Shown: positions 39,601-53,200 of the stretch, in pieces
How positions within the stretch are numbered: position 1 is the first letter of the stretch
Layout of the letters: each line of letters begins with the position of its first letter
NCBI RefSeq assembly: GCF_001659605.2
Contig: NC_035174.2
Coordinates: 1,614,389-1,678,388, forward strand
Source: Manihot esculenta
Lineage: Eukaryota; Streptophyta; Magnoliopsida; Malpighiales; Euphorbiaceae
Reading direction: 5' to 3'
Length of the DNA: 64,000 nt
Notes under the pieces: model-generated
What the model saw: the letters and a program-made list of their open reading frames with translations, nothing else
Told to the model about the DNA's origin: nothing
Databases searched by the model: none
Position numbers and translations under genes: made by a program

Positions 39601-42600
39601 ATTTTGCTTTATTGGAATGCAAATGCTTGCCATTGTCTTTGAAGTATATTTGGTAATTTGAGGTTGCCATTGTTCATTATGTTGTTTCAAAAAGAAATGT
39701 CTTTTCACTTTAACCTGTGTATTGTGTCTTCAGATCATTTTGGCAAGAGAGTATTTGAAGGATGTTACTATTAGCAGGGAGCAGTTAAAGTACCTGGTTA
39801 TGGAAGCCCTTCGAGGTGGTTGCCAGGTGCTGAGATTAAACATTTTAATTTTTTCAGCTCTTATGTAGTTGATGGCTCCTCTTTTGTTGCTCACATTTTC
39901 TAATTGCCTCTCCTATTGAGCTGCAATTACAGAGTTTTTAGAATATCTATTATGATTGACAGGGACACAGAGCTGAGCTATATGCTGCCCGTGTGGCAAA
40001 ATGCTTGGCTGCTCTTGAAGGACGTGAAAAAGTCAACGTGGATGACCTGAAAAAAGCTGTTAAGTTTTTCTTTTTTTTTTTCTTTTTTTTTTCTTTTTAA
40101 AATGCTGTGCCTACTCACAAATTTTATCTTTATGGATTATAATGAAAACTTCAATTTGGTATAAACTAGAATTTAATCTACATCTCGGGAATAGATTAGA
40201 ATTTCAGAGTTAGATCCTAGAATTCAATAGGGTATGTTCTAAGAAAGTTACAATTTTCTTGATATTACTTGAACTTAAGTACTTCATCTATGGAATTTTT
40301 ACTGAATTTGATTCAGAGTATCTATTGCTTTGAACAAACTTTCAGATCTTCTTGTTTTTCTTTCTCAGTTATAGGCTTGTGTTTTAAATATGGATTTTAG
40401 TAAATCGTTTAATTCATAAATTTTATTTTAAGAGTTGGAGACCTCCTTGCTGTGGACTCTGAAAGTGATATATAAAAGGGAAGTTAAAAAATAAATCCTT
40501 TTTCAGAATTGTATTTGAATGTTTAATTCTTGTATAAATTTCACATAGACTTATTGGGAAGTGTAGTTTGTCTTCATGTTCTGATTTACTTTCCTCTACA
40601 GGTGGAACTTGTTATTCTTCCTCGTTCAATCATAAATGAGAGTCCACCAGAACAGCAAAATCAGCAACCTCCACCTCCACCACCCCCTCCACAAAATCAG
40701 GATTCCGGAGATGAGCAGAATGAGGAGGAAGATGAAGAGGTCCTTTTTAACTTTGATATACTTTTTGCTCAATACTTCAAAATTAACATAATATTTTGAT
40801 TTTCTATTTTCAGATGATTATTTATGTTGGTAAACAATTAAATTTCCAGGGATTCTAAATTAGTAATTATCTTTTATTAATTGAAAATTGAATGTATGAG
40901 CTTAGAATGCGAGTGTTCTTTGTTTTCACTAGGACAATGATGAAGAGAACGAACAACAGCAGGAACAAATACCTGAAGAATTTATATTTGATGCAGAAGG
41001 AGGTTTGGTGGATGAAAAACTTCTCTTCTTTGCACAACAAGCACAGAGACGGCGAGGGAAAGCAGGAAGAGCAAAAAATGTCATATTTTCGGAGGATAGA
41101 GGTCGATATATTAAACCAATGCTCCCAAAGGTTTGTTCTTATTCTATTTCCTTCCACTATGGGAGTTCCAGAACACATGAAAATTCTACTAAGTCAATTG
41201 ATTATCTTGCTTTATTCCAGCATAATCTTGAGTTTTATATGAGTGTTCATATATTATGTGGCAGAGAACACTGTCTTATTAGTTATTAGTGACTGGTCCT
41301 TTTAGGTATTTTGCTAATCTTTAATTGCTTTCCCTATTCAAAATTTTTCTTTTACCATCTTTTATAAACATCCTCCATACTTCTGACAGGGTCCTGTGAA
41401 GAGATTAGCAGTTGATGCCACGCTTAGGGCAGCTGCACCGTATCAAAAGTTACGTAGAGAGAAGGACACTCAGAAAAGTAGGAAAGTTTTTGTTGAAAAA
41501 ACTGATATGAGAGCAAAAAGAATGGCAAGAAAAGCTGGAGCACTGGTATGATAAAAACTCTTGTTTCTTGCACTTATCCTTGATTTTGTTTGAAGAAAAA
41601 GAAAGGATCTCCTTACAATGTCAAATGGCTTTGCTTTTGTATTTATTTCAACTTTTTCTGTGCTTTGAGGTTGTGATGTGCTTGGTATGATAGTATTGAC
41701 TTTTTACTGGCATCAATTAGAATCTTTGAGACTTGAACTAAACTGGTGGACCTTCTGTAGAATGTGTTAGAGAGAGGTCCAGTGAATGCACTGATAAACT
41801 TCTGATGTATTTGGTTCTAATATATATAGTGCATGGCAGGTAATATTTGTAGTTGATGCAAGTGGAAGTATGGCATTGAATCGAATGCAAAATGCAAAAG
41901 GTGCTGCACTTAAGTTACTAGCTGAGAGTTATACAAGCAGGGATCAGGTAATTGTTTTTTTATTCACCTTGGAGTTCTATTATCTTCTTCTTCTTCTAAC
42001 AAAGTCAGCGATAGTTTACAAAATTTATTGGAACGTTCATGCCATCAAATGATTGGCAGTGCAGCTAGAGGAAACTTATTTATTAAATTACTTGACAGGA
42101 AAATGCAATTTCGATGTTGTAGGACTAAGCTCTTCAAATTATATTTTAGCTGCTTGTTTTGTACTGTCAATACCTGGATATCAGCATATGTAGAAGCCAT
42201 TATATGACTGAAATTATTTTATAAGATTTCTCAATTTACTCACGGAAGCTTAGTGAAAATGGAAACAGTAGACAAGTTGAAGCTTTGAGCATAGAATATT
42301 CCAGTGTTGTTAATAGGTTGTCCGAGTTGTGTCAACTCAAATATGTAAAAGGAGTTATGTGACAAATAACTAGCTGAAAGGAAAGAATGTAAAACTCAAA
42401 GAGGAAAGACAACAATTTAAGTTGAAGTTTTGGAATGCGAAATAGAATTTCTCTCTTCTTCTAATTTTTTTTGCCTTAAATTTTTGGGACTTTTGTTCTT
42501 CATGGATTCTACAAAGACACGTTTATGGATAATGGATAGCCTAAATCTATAACAAACAGATTATATTTTTCTTCTTTTTAGATTTTCCATTATCTTATCT

Positions 42601-44845
42601 TATCATATTCTCTATTATCTTATCCTAGATTTAATAGTGGCTTGTATTAGACTTCTATTTTGATTAGAAGTTTTTAAACCTCAATTATAAAAGAAGTTTA
42701 TTTTATTCAATAAAAACAAACAGATATATTTTAAGAATTGTGAGATTGAGATTCTCTCTATTTTGAGTCTTTGAGGTGTTAAGAGTTTCCTTTAATGAGT
42801 TTCTTTTCTATCAATCCCATGATGCGATCCGTAATCCGAGACCATAATAACTTGGTATCAGAGCTTGTTGTCGTTTAGAAGAGATGCTGAACTCTTTCAT
42901 AGAATAATTTGATGCATGTTTGAATGACTTAGCTCTGCAAATTTCTGAACTAGTTCGAACTTTCAATAGGGGGGTTGAACCAAAATCAAGATAGATTGAA
43001 TTGCAGCCAATAAAATTTTGGTCAACAAGCGAATGAGAGGATACAAGTACCTACGTTTTCCCAAAATGACAAACTCGACTTTCCATTGTGCGATCACAAA
43101 TGATACATTATCATCCTATATTTTGGGATCTACAAGAGTGGATGTAGTAGATTATGTTTTAAAAGAACTTGATTTAGTTTCAAGTGGAACTATTTTTTAT
43201 CTAGACACCCGATTTGGAAAGCAGTAGATAGTTGGCAATGTTGTCCTGTGTTTGGAGCTGCCTGGAAGTTTACCTTTTATTTTTATGTTGCATATCCGAC
43301 ATTTGGGTTCGAAGACAAGCTACATTTCGAGAAGATAGTCTAAATCCATAACAAACAGATTTTATTTTATTTCTAGTAGTTTCTTTTCAGATTTTCCATT
43401 ATCTTATTTTATCATATTTTCTATTATTTTATTCTAGATCTAATGTTGCTTGTATTAGACTTCTACTTTGATTAGAAGTTTTAAAACCTCCATTATAAAA
43501 GGAGTTTATTTTATTCAATAAAAAACAAGCAGATATATTCTAAGAATTGTGAGATTGAGACTCTTTCTATGAGTCTTGAGGTGTTAAGAGCTCTTCTAAT
43601 GAGCTCCTTTCCTATCAATCTCACAGCGCAATCCATAACCCGAGATCATAACAACATGAACCAAGATGATCATTTTCCACAGTTCTGTTACTAACCTTAT
43701 GTCTGGTTTTGTGAAGTAGGTTGCTATTATTCCCTTCCGTGGAGATTCTGCAGAGGTTCTTTTACCTCCTTCCAGATCAATTGCAATGGCAAGAAAACGT
43801 CTTGAAAGGCTTCCATGTGGTGGTGGTTCACCCTTAGCTCACGGTCTAACGACTGTAAGTAGATGTAGTTCATTTCCTTCTTTGCTTGTACATTGACCAA
43901 AAAAAAACCTTATCATTTATAACTTCCTATTTGAGTGTCCATAAAATTCTGAAATTTATGTGTTAATTGTGACTGGGAACCAACTTAAGTGTCCTGATTC
44001 TTCCATGTTTGCACATATCTTTTATGTTGTTTTTCTGAATTGGTCAAACCTGCACACTTTTTATGAAATTTCTAACTTTCACTAGCCTAACTTTGCTCAG
44101 GCTGTTAGAGTTGGGTTAAATGCAGAAAAAAGTGGTGATGTTGGGCGTATAATGATTGTTGCAATAACTGATGGTAGAGCCAATATATCACTGAAAAGGT
44201 CAACTGACCCTGAAGTTGCTGCTTCTGATGCCCCAAGACCTTCGGCGCAAGAATTGAAGGTAAAGATTGAGCACTGTAATAGGATTTCTGACACATGTAA
44301 ACTGCAATGCCAACCTGCTAAAAGATGGGCCATACGTAGGAGATTGCTAAGGTGATGGTGATGGACTACATTGCGGTGAATCGAATTTTAGACTAAACAG
44401 AACCTAAATAAGAATAACCTTCTTCCATATAAGATCATTTGGGATTATCTTCTCCTTCTAATTTCTCTGCTAAACCATATTGGTGGAACTGATAAATTTT
44501 TGCCCCAAATGTTACTTTGTCATTCTTATTTGCTTTCATGTTTTGATGTGGTAAAAGGATGAGATTCTTGAAGTGGCGGGGAAAATATACAAGGCTGGGA
44601 TGTCTCTTCTTGTTATCGATACAGAAAACAAGTTTGTTTCAACTGGCTTTGCTAAGGAGATTGCTAGAGTTGCTCAAGGTTTGTTGTCAAATTGAAAACT
44701 CATCTCTGTTCATACATGAGATTGCATGACATATTTTTGTTTTACAACTTGCTGTGCAGGAAAATATTACTACTTGCCCAACGCATCTGATGCTGTTATT
44801 TCTGCTACAACAAAGGAAGCTTTATCAGCCTTAAAGAGTTCATAG
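36685..44845 (+). CDS. CHLD: Magnesium chelatase subunit D, chloroplastic
   Basis: Fifteen exons: 36685-36954, 37211-37389, 38209-38293, 38374-38690, 38774-38897, 39734-39826, 39963-40058, 40602-40739, 40933-41130, 41390-41545, 41840-41947, 43720-43854, 44101-44259, 44558-44678 and 44760-44845; 2265 nt, 754 residues, phases consistent. A Ser-rich, acid-poor transit peptide (about 1-55) precedes the mature protein. The AAA-like domain has GRRGTAKT (113-120) and [15 protein letters not shown] linker has eight consecutive prolines (about 411-418) and acidic runs. The C-terminal von Willebrand A/integrin I domain has the MIDAS motif VDASGSM (about 557-563). CHLD forms a double-ring motor with CHLI and, with CHLH, inserts Mg into protoporphyrin IX, the first committed step of chlorophyll synthesis in plastids. 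The length fits plant CHLD. Intron 11 holds a retroelement. Confidence 0.97.
39005..39110 (+). repeat. Possible SINE (tRNA-like head) in CHLD intron 5
   Basis: ATAGCTCAGTGGGTGAGAG matches a polymerase III A box well. About 45 bases on, TAGTTCTGATATGAACCCCC is a degenerate B box followed by a CCCCCTCTCT tail of the kind seen in plant SINEs. No firm 3' end or target duplication was identified. Confidence 0.4.
39178..39264. repeat. Two-copy tandem repeat of about 43 bp in CHLD intron 5
   Basis: Two adjacent units start GAAGTAGTCATTATCTTGAG and end GGAATCAT (39178-39220, 39221-39264) with a few substitutions. Confidence 0.85.
42535..43655 (+). mobile_element. Miniature LTR retrotransposon (TRIM-like) in CHLD intron 11
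   Basis: Two direct repeats of about 317 and 322 bp (42535-42851, 43334-43655) flank roughly 480 bp. Both contain CATAACAAACAGATT-like starts, ATTTTCCATTATCTTAT, CTTGTATTAGACTTCTA, TTTATTTTATTCAATAAAAA and a GAATTGTGAGATTGAGA segment. The sequence directly after the first repeat, TTGGTATCAGAGCTTG, is a tRNA-Met-type primer-binding site, fixing forward orientation. The interior has one short open frame (43018-43227) with no recognisable retroviral domain. Total length of about 1.1 kb and absence of pol fit a TRIM or short LARD. Exact outer termini are uncertain because TG/CA ends are degraded. Confidence 0.8.
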
Positions 44846-47238
44846 TTTTTTAAATGTTCTTGAGAAGCGATTCTGCATCGGGCAAATAGTTGAATGGCCA
44901 TGTGGAAGTGTTTTTTTGAGAATTGTTAGCTCAGGTTTTCACAGCTTTTGGTATTTGAGAATTTCTGATGGGCTTTTTCTTCTTTCCTCGTGTATGTTAG
45001 CTTTGATGTTCTCTTGAGCAATTTTCAAGGGTTTGACATTTTGTACATTTTGCAGGCAAGAAAATCACTGGAAAATGTGAAGAAAAATTGTATTTAGTTA
45101 AAATATTACAGGAAGACAATATATGAGAAATAATTATAGTAATGATTTAATAATTAAATTAACACGCAAACTACTCAAAGTCTCAAGCTCCTTAACACAT
45201 GAAATCTAGGATTGAGTCAAGACTACGATGGGAAGCTTTTATTCTAACTTCAATTTCGTATATCTCCAATGGTAAATGTTGCAATGACTTTATTTAAATG
45301 GATTATATTTATATATGTATATATCTCACTCGTTTACAGCATTCGGTGGTTTAGTTTTTACTTTTTATATTGCAAAATGAAAGTTTCATTATTCATATAT
45401 GAAATGTTTTATCTTTTTTTATATATAAAACTACAATAAAATATTAAATTTTGGAAATTTTTTTTTTTACTTCGTTTTCATGAAATTTCAGTTATTTTTT
45501 TCGTAAAGGATCAAAATACATTTAAAGGTATACTATTTATCGTTATTAGTTTATGTAAAAATTAAAACTTACTTTCTCAATTTTTTAAAGATAAATAATT
45601 TAATCTCTATATTTTAATTTTATCAAATTAAATAAATATATAATATTTTCAAATATGGAACAGTAGAGATATTTTGACCAATTATATAGTGCTTATATCA
45701 TTAAGTTTTAAAAATATATAGATATATATATAGATATTAACCTTAACATAATTCAGAAATAAAAAAATAATTTATCCTTGGATAATTAAATTTTGAAAAG
45801 TATAGAACATGCATATATATAGATATTTTAAAGAGTAGTGCAGTTGTTTCTTTAAATAAAATGGATGGACCTTTGATTATTAGAGATGTTTCCTTTTAAA
45901 TTATTATCATGAATACTATTTTTAAAAATTGAGGGATATTTTCTTTTGAATTATCATTAGAAACACTTCCTTCCAATCTCTTTTAAGTCCAGAGTAAGAA
46001 AGTGAAACCGAGACGCTCTCTTCTTTGATTATCAACTTTCCCGCCATTTCTTGGTTACCAAACACGAGCCTCAATTAACTCATCAAATCAGTCTATGATT
46101 ACGACAACTTAGCATCATTCGCGGATACAATTGGTTGGCTTTTGTTCAGAATTACAGATGAGACTTATGCCCAGATCTAACTATAGCTTTTTCTTTATTT
46201 AATGGAGGCTCAGGGAGAGGCTAATAATTAGTGCACCCAACTCGGTAGCAATTTCCGTTGAGTATTAATCTTAACAAATCAGCCTACCTGATTGGACTGT
46301 TAATATCCTCTTCCCCCTCAATATATTTTCTGCGCTCATGACTAATTATTAATTTAACATGTAAAATTTGTGTTGCAGGACAGAACTCTCCTTTGTATTT
46401 TAACTGCATCATGAAAATAGCAAACGAGATACTATTCTACAAAAAGCATCTGCAATCATTCATGATATGATGCTAAATCTGAATTGTATAAGAAAATCAT
46501 AAGTATGATATGAGAACTATCACAAATCAAACAAGTATGCAATCAGATATCAATTAGACTATTTTAATATAATATCTGCATGAGATTTTGCAGCTAACAA
46601 ATGCTAAATTTCATTCCAAAGTGAACCTGAATTATCAATGTGCTAAGATATTAAGACCACTCACTTGGTTATGAAACAATGTGTTCCCCATGTCTTGCCT
46701 CGCAACGCAACATCTATCCATCAGTTGCCATTCTATGCCTTAAAGCTCTCTCAACCAACCAACCAAACAAATTTTGATTACTTGAGCCCAAAAGCATTGT
46801 AGCAACCTCTTCGGAAATGTAAAACGTTAATTGACAGCAGACCTTGTCAAAAAAAGAGACTATCCAAAACCTCTCAGGATAAGGGTTTATCAAACATTCA
46901 TGGAACTTGAGAACCTTGAACGCCAAAGCAATGCAGCGGAGCTTTCTTCCTCATTGCGAGTCGCAAAGAGACTGTAGCCACAGAGGAACTCTGTTATTTC
47001 TCAGTTTCAAATGAATCAACCCAGTTTATCTTTTAAACTTCTACCATGAATTTCAACATTAGAAGATTTACAAATAACTCTACCCTCTACAGTTCTTCGT
47101 TTCACCAATTAAATGCAGGCCTACAGATCAAATCAAATCAACACTTAGATCTCTTCCCTCCGCTTATTTCAGTTCACCGTCATAAATGAATTGGATTCAA
47201 CTCCATGGAATCAACAAGGACTCCATCAATTGATGACT
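44846..47238. other. Convergent intergenic region between CHLD and the DDT-PHD gene
   Basis: The first 200 bp are probable CHLD 3' UTR, and roughly the last 300 bp are probable 3' UTR of the reverse-strand gene. The middle is AT-rich without a credible coding frame or transposon terminus. Confidence 0.5.
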
Positions 47239-50200
47239 TCAAGATGGGGGCTCACACCCTGATGGTGCCAGTTCAGTTTGTATCACATCCACATCATCAT
47301 TGCAGGAAGAGGTTTGCAATTTATCAAATGAAGTTACAATAGCATCTTGTTCTGGTTCAATTGTATTCTCTTTGGGCGTATGATTTCCATTACATGATAT
47401 GAGTTCTGAATTCAATTTCTTGTTAGAAATTTGAGTTTCACCAGTATTCTCCTTCACATAATCAGGTAACTGCCCATTGCTCACCTCAAACCTAGATCCA
47501 GGGGCAAAACTATGATCTGAATATTGCTCCTTCCTATGGAAAGGCTCATCAACAGGAAATGAAACTTGATTATCCTCATTTGCAAGCAAATCTTGCAATG
47601 AATTTATCTCACTTGGGTGCCGGATATTTGTTGCTTCCTCAGAATGTTCATTCTGGACAACATTTTGGTCCACCTCACTTGAATGCAGGCCATTATGTGT
47701 TGCTCCCTCAGAAAGTTCATTCCGAGTATCATTTTGCAATCCCTCACATTGTGAGACAGCATTGGTTGCTTCCCCAGAGAGTTCATTGCGAATATCACGT
47801 CTTCTTTTGGTTGATACTTGTGGGCAAACAGGAGGGGTACTTTTACGGCACACATGGCACCTAAATCCAATAAGCTTATCGCTTTTCTCCACATCAAGTC
47901 CAAAAGCATCTGCATGAAACCACTCTGCATTCAACAGTCCCAATCATTAATTATCATTATTTAAGAAAAAGGTAGAAGAAAAACCAAATGCATCAACAGC
48001 TAGCATCTTCTTAAGGGTCTGTTTTGTTGGAACTGCTCTTGAAAAAACACTTTTTAAATATATTAAATTCGACATTATTAATAAAATTAAATTTGATTAT
48101 TTTACAAGTCACAAGAACACTAAAACAATAAAATAGGTTTTTCTCAAATTCCTTTGTTTCCTTGAAAAATAGTTTTGATCCTCAAACCACAATACTAAAC
48201 AGGCATTTAATCTGTTTGCAGGACTGCTCAGTTGACTAAATGCAAGAGCATATGCAGCATAGAAAAACAAAGTTGCCTACCTCCACACCTCTCACAAGAA
48301 ATATAATTCAAGGTAGATGTATATCCACCTTCACAGCAAAGATGGCACTTGGGTTGATCAAGTATATCACTCTTGGCAGAGGCAACAAAACTTTTACTCT
48401 TAAAATTGGCAACGCGTTCATCATCTGGCTTTCTAGACAATAGAAGACCATTAATCCAGTAACTACGATAAGTCTGTGTCCTCTTCTTGCGCCATGAAGT
48501 AACCTTTGTTGGTTTCTTATATGTTGCTTTTTTGGATTTGACCTGTTTATCTTTCTTGATTCCTCCAACTTTTTTATTTTGCAAAGAGTTGCATTTAGCT
48601 TTCCTAGGTGAACGACGAAGAGGCACAACAACAGCTACTTTCTTTTTCTTTTGTGATCGTAGAGACCATGGGCCCTTCACTTCTTTTTTACTGCTTTTAA
48701 CTCGCACTGACCTGCAACCTACAGAAGCCTTTTTTGACCTTTGATGCTGAGCACTCATATTTTTCTTCTTGTTTCTCCCTCTCTTTCCATCACTCTTCCC
48801 CACTTTCGAGTCAAGTTTCACATATTTCGCACCAAGGCATCTGTGGCATGTGTACATACATTCAGCAGTGACGGAACCAGCCGTCTTCCTCACATGCCTT
48901 TTATGAAAAAATCCTGAAATTTACACCAGAGTCATAATTACCTCACTGGATAAAGCAACCAAAAGCCATTCTATGAGGTTAGTATGCAACCATAGTGCAC
49001 CGCACTAGAAAGTCGTATAAAGAAACAACATCCTACACTTTTTATCAAGGAAAATATAGCAGACATTAATATTGGATTTTCTCTTAAGATTGCTTACCCT
49101 TGCAATACTGACAGCACACAGCCTCCCTGCCAAGTTTTTAAAACATCATCAGAAAACAAAAGTTAACACTTAAAATAGTAAATTATAGAAACAAACTGAA
49201 TTCAAAATAACAGCATAATATTACAGCACTTGGGAAAATGGAATACTAATAAAAATTAGCTTTTCAATCAGAGTCTCCAAATAACATAAAGCTTAGATAC
49301 AATAAGATGCTTCATACGAAATTGCAGTTATTACCAAGAATTAAGATATTTATTTGCACCAAAAAATTATCATAGGTCAAAAACATAGTTACAATAAAAT
49401 ACTCATATAGGAAGCGACTTCCTTTGGTAAAGCAAGACCGTTAAGGGTGACAAAAGCCAAGATGCGTGCATAAATACACTTGTACATGCACATGTGCATA
49501 CAGACACACATGTAAGTAATACAATAGGAATTAACCACCTCGCAAAGTTGAACACTTCAAGGTTAAATCCACAAAATAGCTAAAATAACTAAAGATTTAG
49601 TGGTTCTGGTGGAGCAATATTAATAATATTCTAACATACAGTTCAACAAAACAACTTGGCAGTTAGTCACTGGCAAATAGTGAATAGCCAAAATATCCCC
49701 ACTATTATGACAAACCCCCATATCAGACCTAATCAGCTAATTCCCACTTGTTGATATTATAAGTTTATAACAAACATTAACAGCCAACAGATGTCAATGC
49801 AGCACAAATGCGCACACACACACACACACACACTAATACACACACGCTCACACACAGACAATACATCAAACATATATATATAAGATACCTGATTGGAACA
49901 TCTTTGTTACAGTGGGCACACTGATGGTATTCTGATCTTTCAGCTTTCGCAAAAAGATATGAGAAACCTCTTTCCTTTGATGGTTTCTTCACTACAACAC
50001 CAACATCAGAAGGTTTCCCAGAACTAATCTTACTAGATCTGCGGGCAATTCTTTTCTCTTCAAAACTTTTCAAAAGATACAATGGAACATATGATTCATT
50101 CAACCAATATTTCCTCCTCCTACTGGAGGATTCTTCAACCACAGATCCATGCTTTAAAACAATTTCAGGAATAATTTTCCTCTTGCCAAAATCAAGAAGA

Positions 50201-53200
50201 TACTTTGCCGCTTCTCCTTCTATGCACTTCCTACGGACAATTACTTTCTTGAATAGCCTGAATGATTTTTTAAATTCCTTGTCCACAATTGACGATGGAT
50301 TTTTGTTTCCAATATCATGCCACCTGATGTTAGAGTCAAGCTCTCTAACCTGGAAACATCACATTACAAGTAAAATATATAAATTTGCTCAAGGTAGGGG
50401 ACAGTGAAATCAGACAAATGCATCACAACCAGCCAAGCTCCATTATTCATGCAACTTATCAACCAAAACAGGCACCCTTCCATCTCGATTGGAACCTTGG
50501 AAGCATTAAAATACCCACTTACCAGATTCAACATCCTAATTCTAATCACCTGTGCATATAAAACCAGCCCTGGATATTGACCTTCACGAGGTTTATTTAT
50601 ACTAAATTCACATAAAGACCCAGCCAGTTTAGTACCCAGATTACCAATTGAACCATCTCGGCTGGATTCAAGAACGGTGCATTATAGTTGAGGGCCCATA
50701 CTAAATGATTACCTTTTTTTTAACACTTAACTATGAACTAACTCTGCTGATATCTTTGATGTGAAATGATCAATGCTTCCAGAAACTACATATCCTATTA
50801 AGATTTTTAGTTCTTTTGTTTCCATATTTGCAAAATATATGAATAAATGTACAAGTAGCAAAATCAAAAGGCACGCAACATGGATACCAGACCTGCAAGG
50901 CAAGCTGTTCTACAGTAGTTGATGACTCCACAGCAGCTCGCCAAGAGACATATTTGCTCCTCTTTGCAAAATCTGAATTCTCAGGATATAAAATGCCTGG
51001 TATCTTCACACATCCAGCTGCAGAATTCAAACTTAAAAGAAATTCAGAAAAATAACTAAATTGACTAAAACACATGAACTACTAATCACAATGCACATAG
51101 AGGAAAGATTGGAAAACCTTGTCTGGCAGCTTTGGATACCAAGGGGCGAGGTAAAACCTTCCAACTAAATAAACGGCGAGAAATCCTACCACCCCTCCAC
51201 CATAACATACCCAATCCACTGGCAGATTTTGAAGAAGGATTAGAATCTGAGTTCCTAACCCTCTTCCTACCAATTCCATTCTTCAAAGAAGCGCGCAGCG
51301 AAGCTGTGACAATATGAGAAGCTGAACCCATAGCGGGGGCAGAATCCACATGTTTCAACCACTCCGCTGAAAGTGCAAGACGCTGCAGATTTGACTCCAA
51401 CTGCAAACAAAACACCCATAAGAATATATATTAGCTAAACTGGGAAAAGTTTATAACCACTGGAAAGATTACTAAATTCCAGGAGTCGCTTCAGATTTTC
51501 TTATAGTTGAGACTTCAAGTTGTGCAACTGAACTATATAACTAAATCCACTGCACAGCTGGTGTATAATTCATTTTACATCAACAAAATCAATTGGTAAC
51601 AAATTGAAATCTATTTCAAGTTGTATTGAAAAGAGGAAAATAAAAGAAGCCATAAGTTTGGAGAAGATTTTAAGATGAACAGAGTGTTATTGAACAGCTT
51701 TCAGTACAACTTCAATAATCTAAACAGCTTCAAATTTATTACAGTTAGGGATGACCAACAAATAAAACAATTTCCTTACTATGAGCAATAAGTGTTTCAC
51801 AGACAAAATATCTGATGCCTTGAGAACACTTTCACGCCAGACCCTGCTATAATGTGGATTCAGCCATGGACCTAACAGAAGGCCTTGCAACCTGTCTTCA
51901 ATCAAGAGAATATGACTTATTATATCTGTAAGATGGGCTTTCTCAATTCTTTTTGATGGGAGGCCAACAACGCCATCCACAGGCCCTCTCTGAACTGGAT
52001 CCAAACACAGATTAAACAAGCAACCTAAGCCATCAGAAGAAACCCTACAAGTGAAACACCACCCACATTTTTCCTTCTGCACACCAACATTCAATCTTGG
52101 AATATTTGACCAACAAAACTTGGCAGTTCTCTTTGAAATAATCTTCATCTGCGCTGAAATGATTTCCTCATCTGTTTTTATAGAGTCTTCAATGCTTTTG
52201 TCTGATGACTTGTGCATAAACTCTTCTGCAATTGATGAAGCTATATGACCAAAACTGTAATAGTTTGTGTAGCCAGTTCCCAGCTGCACTTGTGATGTGT
52301 TCCCATTTGTCTGATCTAAAGCTGATGAAAGGTGACCATCAGCTGCAGATGCTATTACATTCTTGCCTCTTAAATCCAAACTGGATGATGTCAATGAATT
52401 GTCTTCCGAGGGTGGGAACTTCCCTTGTATATCAGATTCATTTAAGAAATCAGCAGTTCTATTAGAACAATCAGGCCCTTCTTTTTGAAAATCTTGATTC
52501 TGTAAACTTGCTTGAGCTATTTCAGCTGATCCTTCAGAACTCACAGATGTTAGACTCAACGGCTTTGAAACCTCAAAATTAATATGACCAGAACATCCCG
52601 TGACAGACTTTTCTTCTGGTTTACTTTCATTATCAATATCACCTTTAATTGTACATCTTTCCGGATATGCCAATGAAGCTTGAGGCATGCACATATCCAA
52701 GCATAAATCCAGGTTCCTACTAGCTCCATATAAACTGACAGGGATATCCCAATGCTTGTGGATTGCCTCTAATATGCTGCTATAAGCCATCTGTGAAGAC
52801 CTCAGCACTTCAATAACAGCATTAATATCATCTCTATGGTAATAAGTAAATAAGGATTCAGTTTCACATGAATCTGACCTGCAAGATCAACAATAAATAA
52901 AAAAGATATTTCAAGTAAGTATACATGCTGATGAAACATAAAAATGCAGTTATAATATAAGGGCTTTCATAACAATGGCACATAAGAAGGATGCCACCCT
53001 GCTTCCATATAGTGTTATTAAAGGTGTCAAAAGGCGCTGGGCGAGGCGCTAGGCCTCACCTTGCCTCACCTCATCTTGCAAGGGCGAGTGCCTTTCCTTG
53101 CTTGGTTTGAGGCACCTCTTGAAAATAACATGCATGGTCTTTTATTTTCCCTTTCCTTTTAACGACTAAACCCTAATACATGTTTCCTTTTAGGTGCTAA

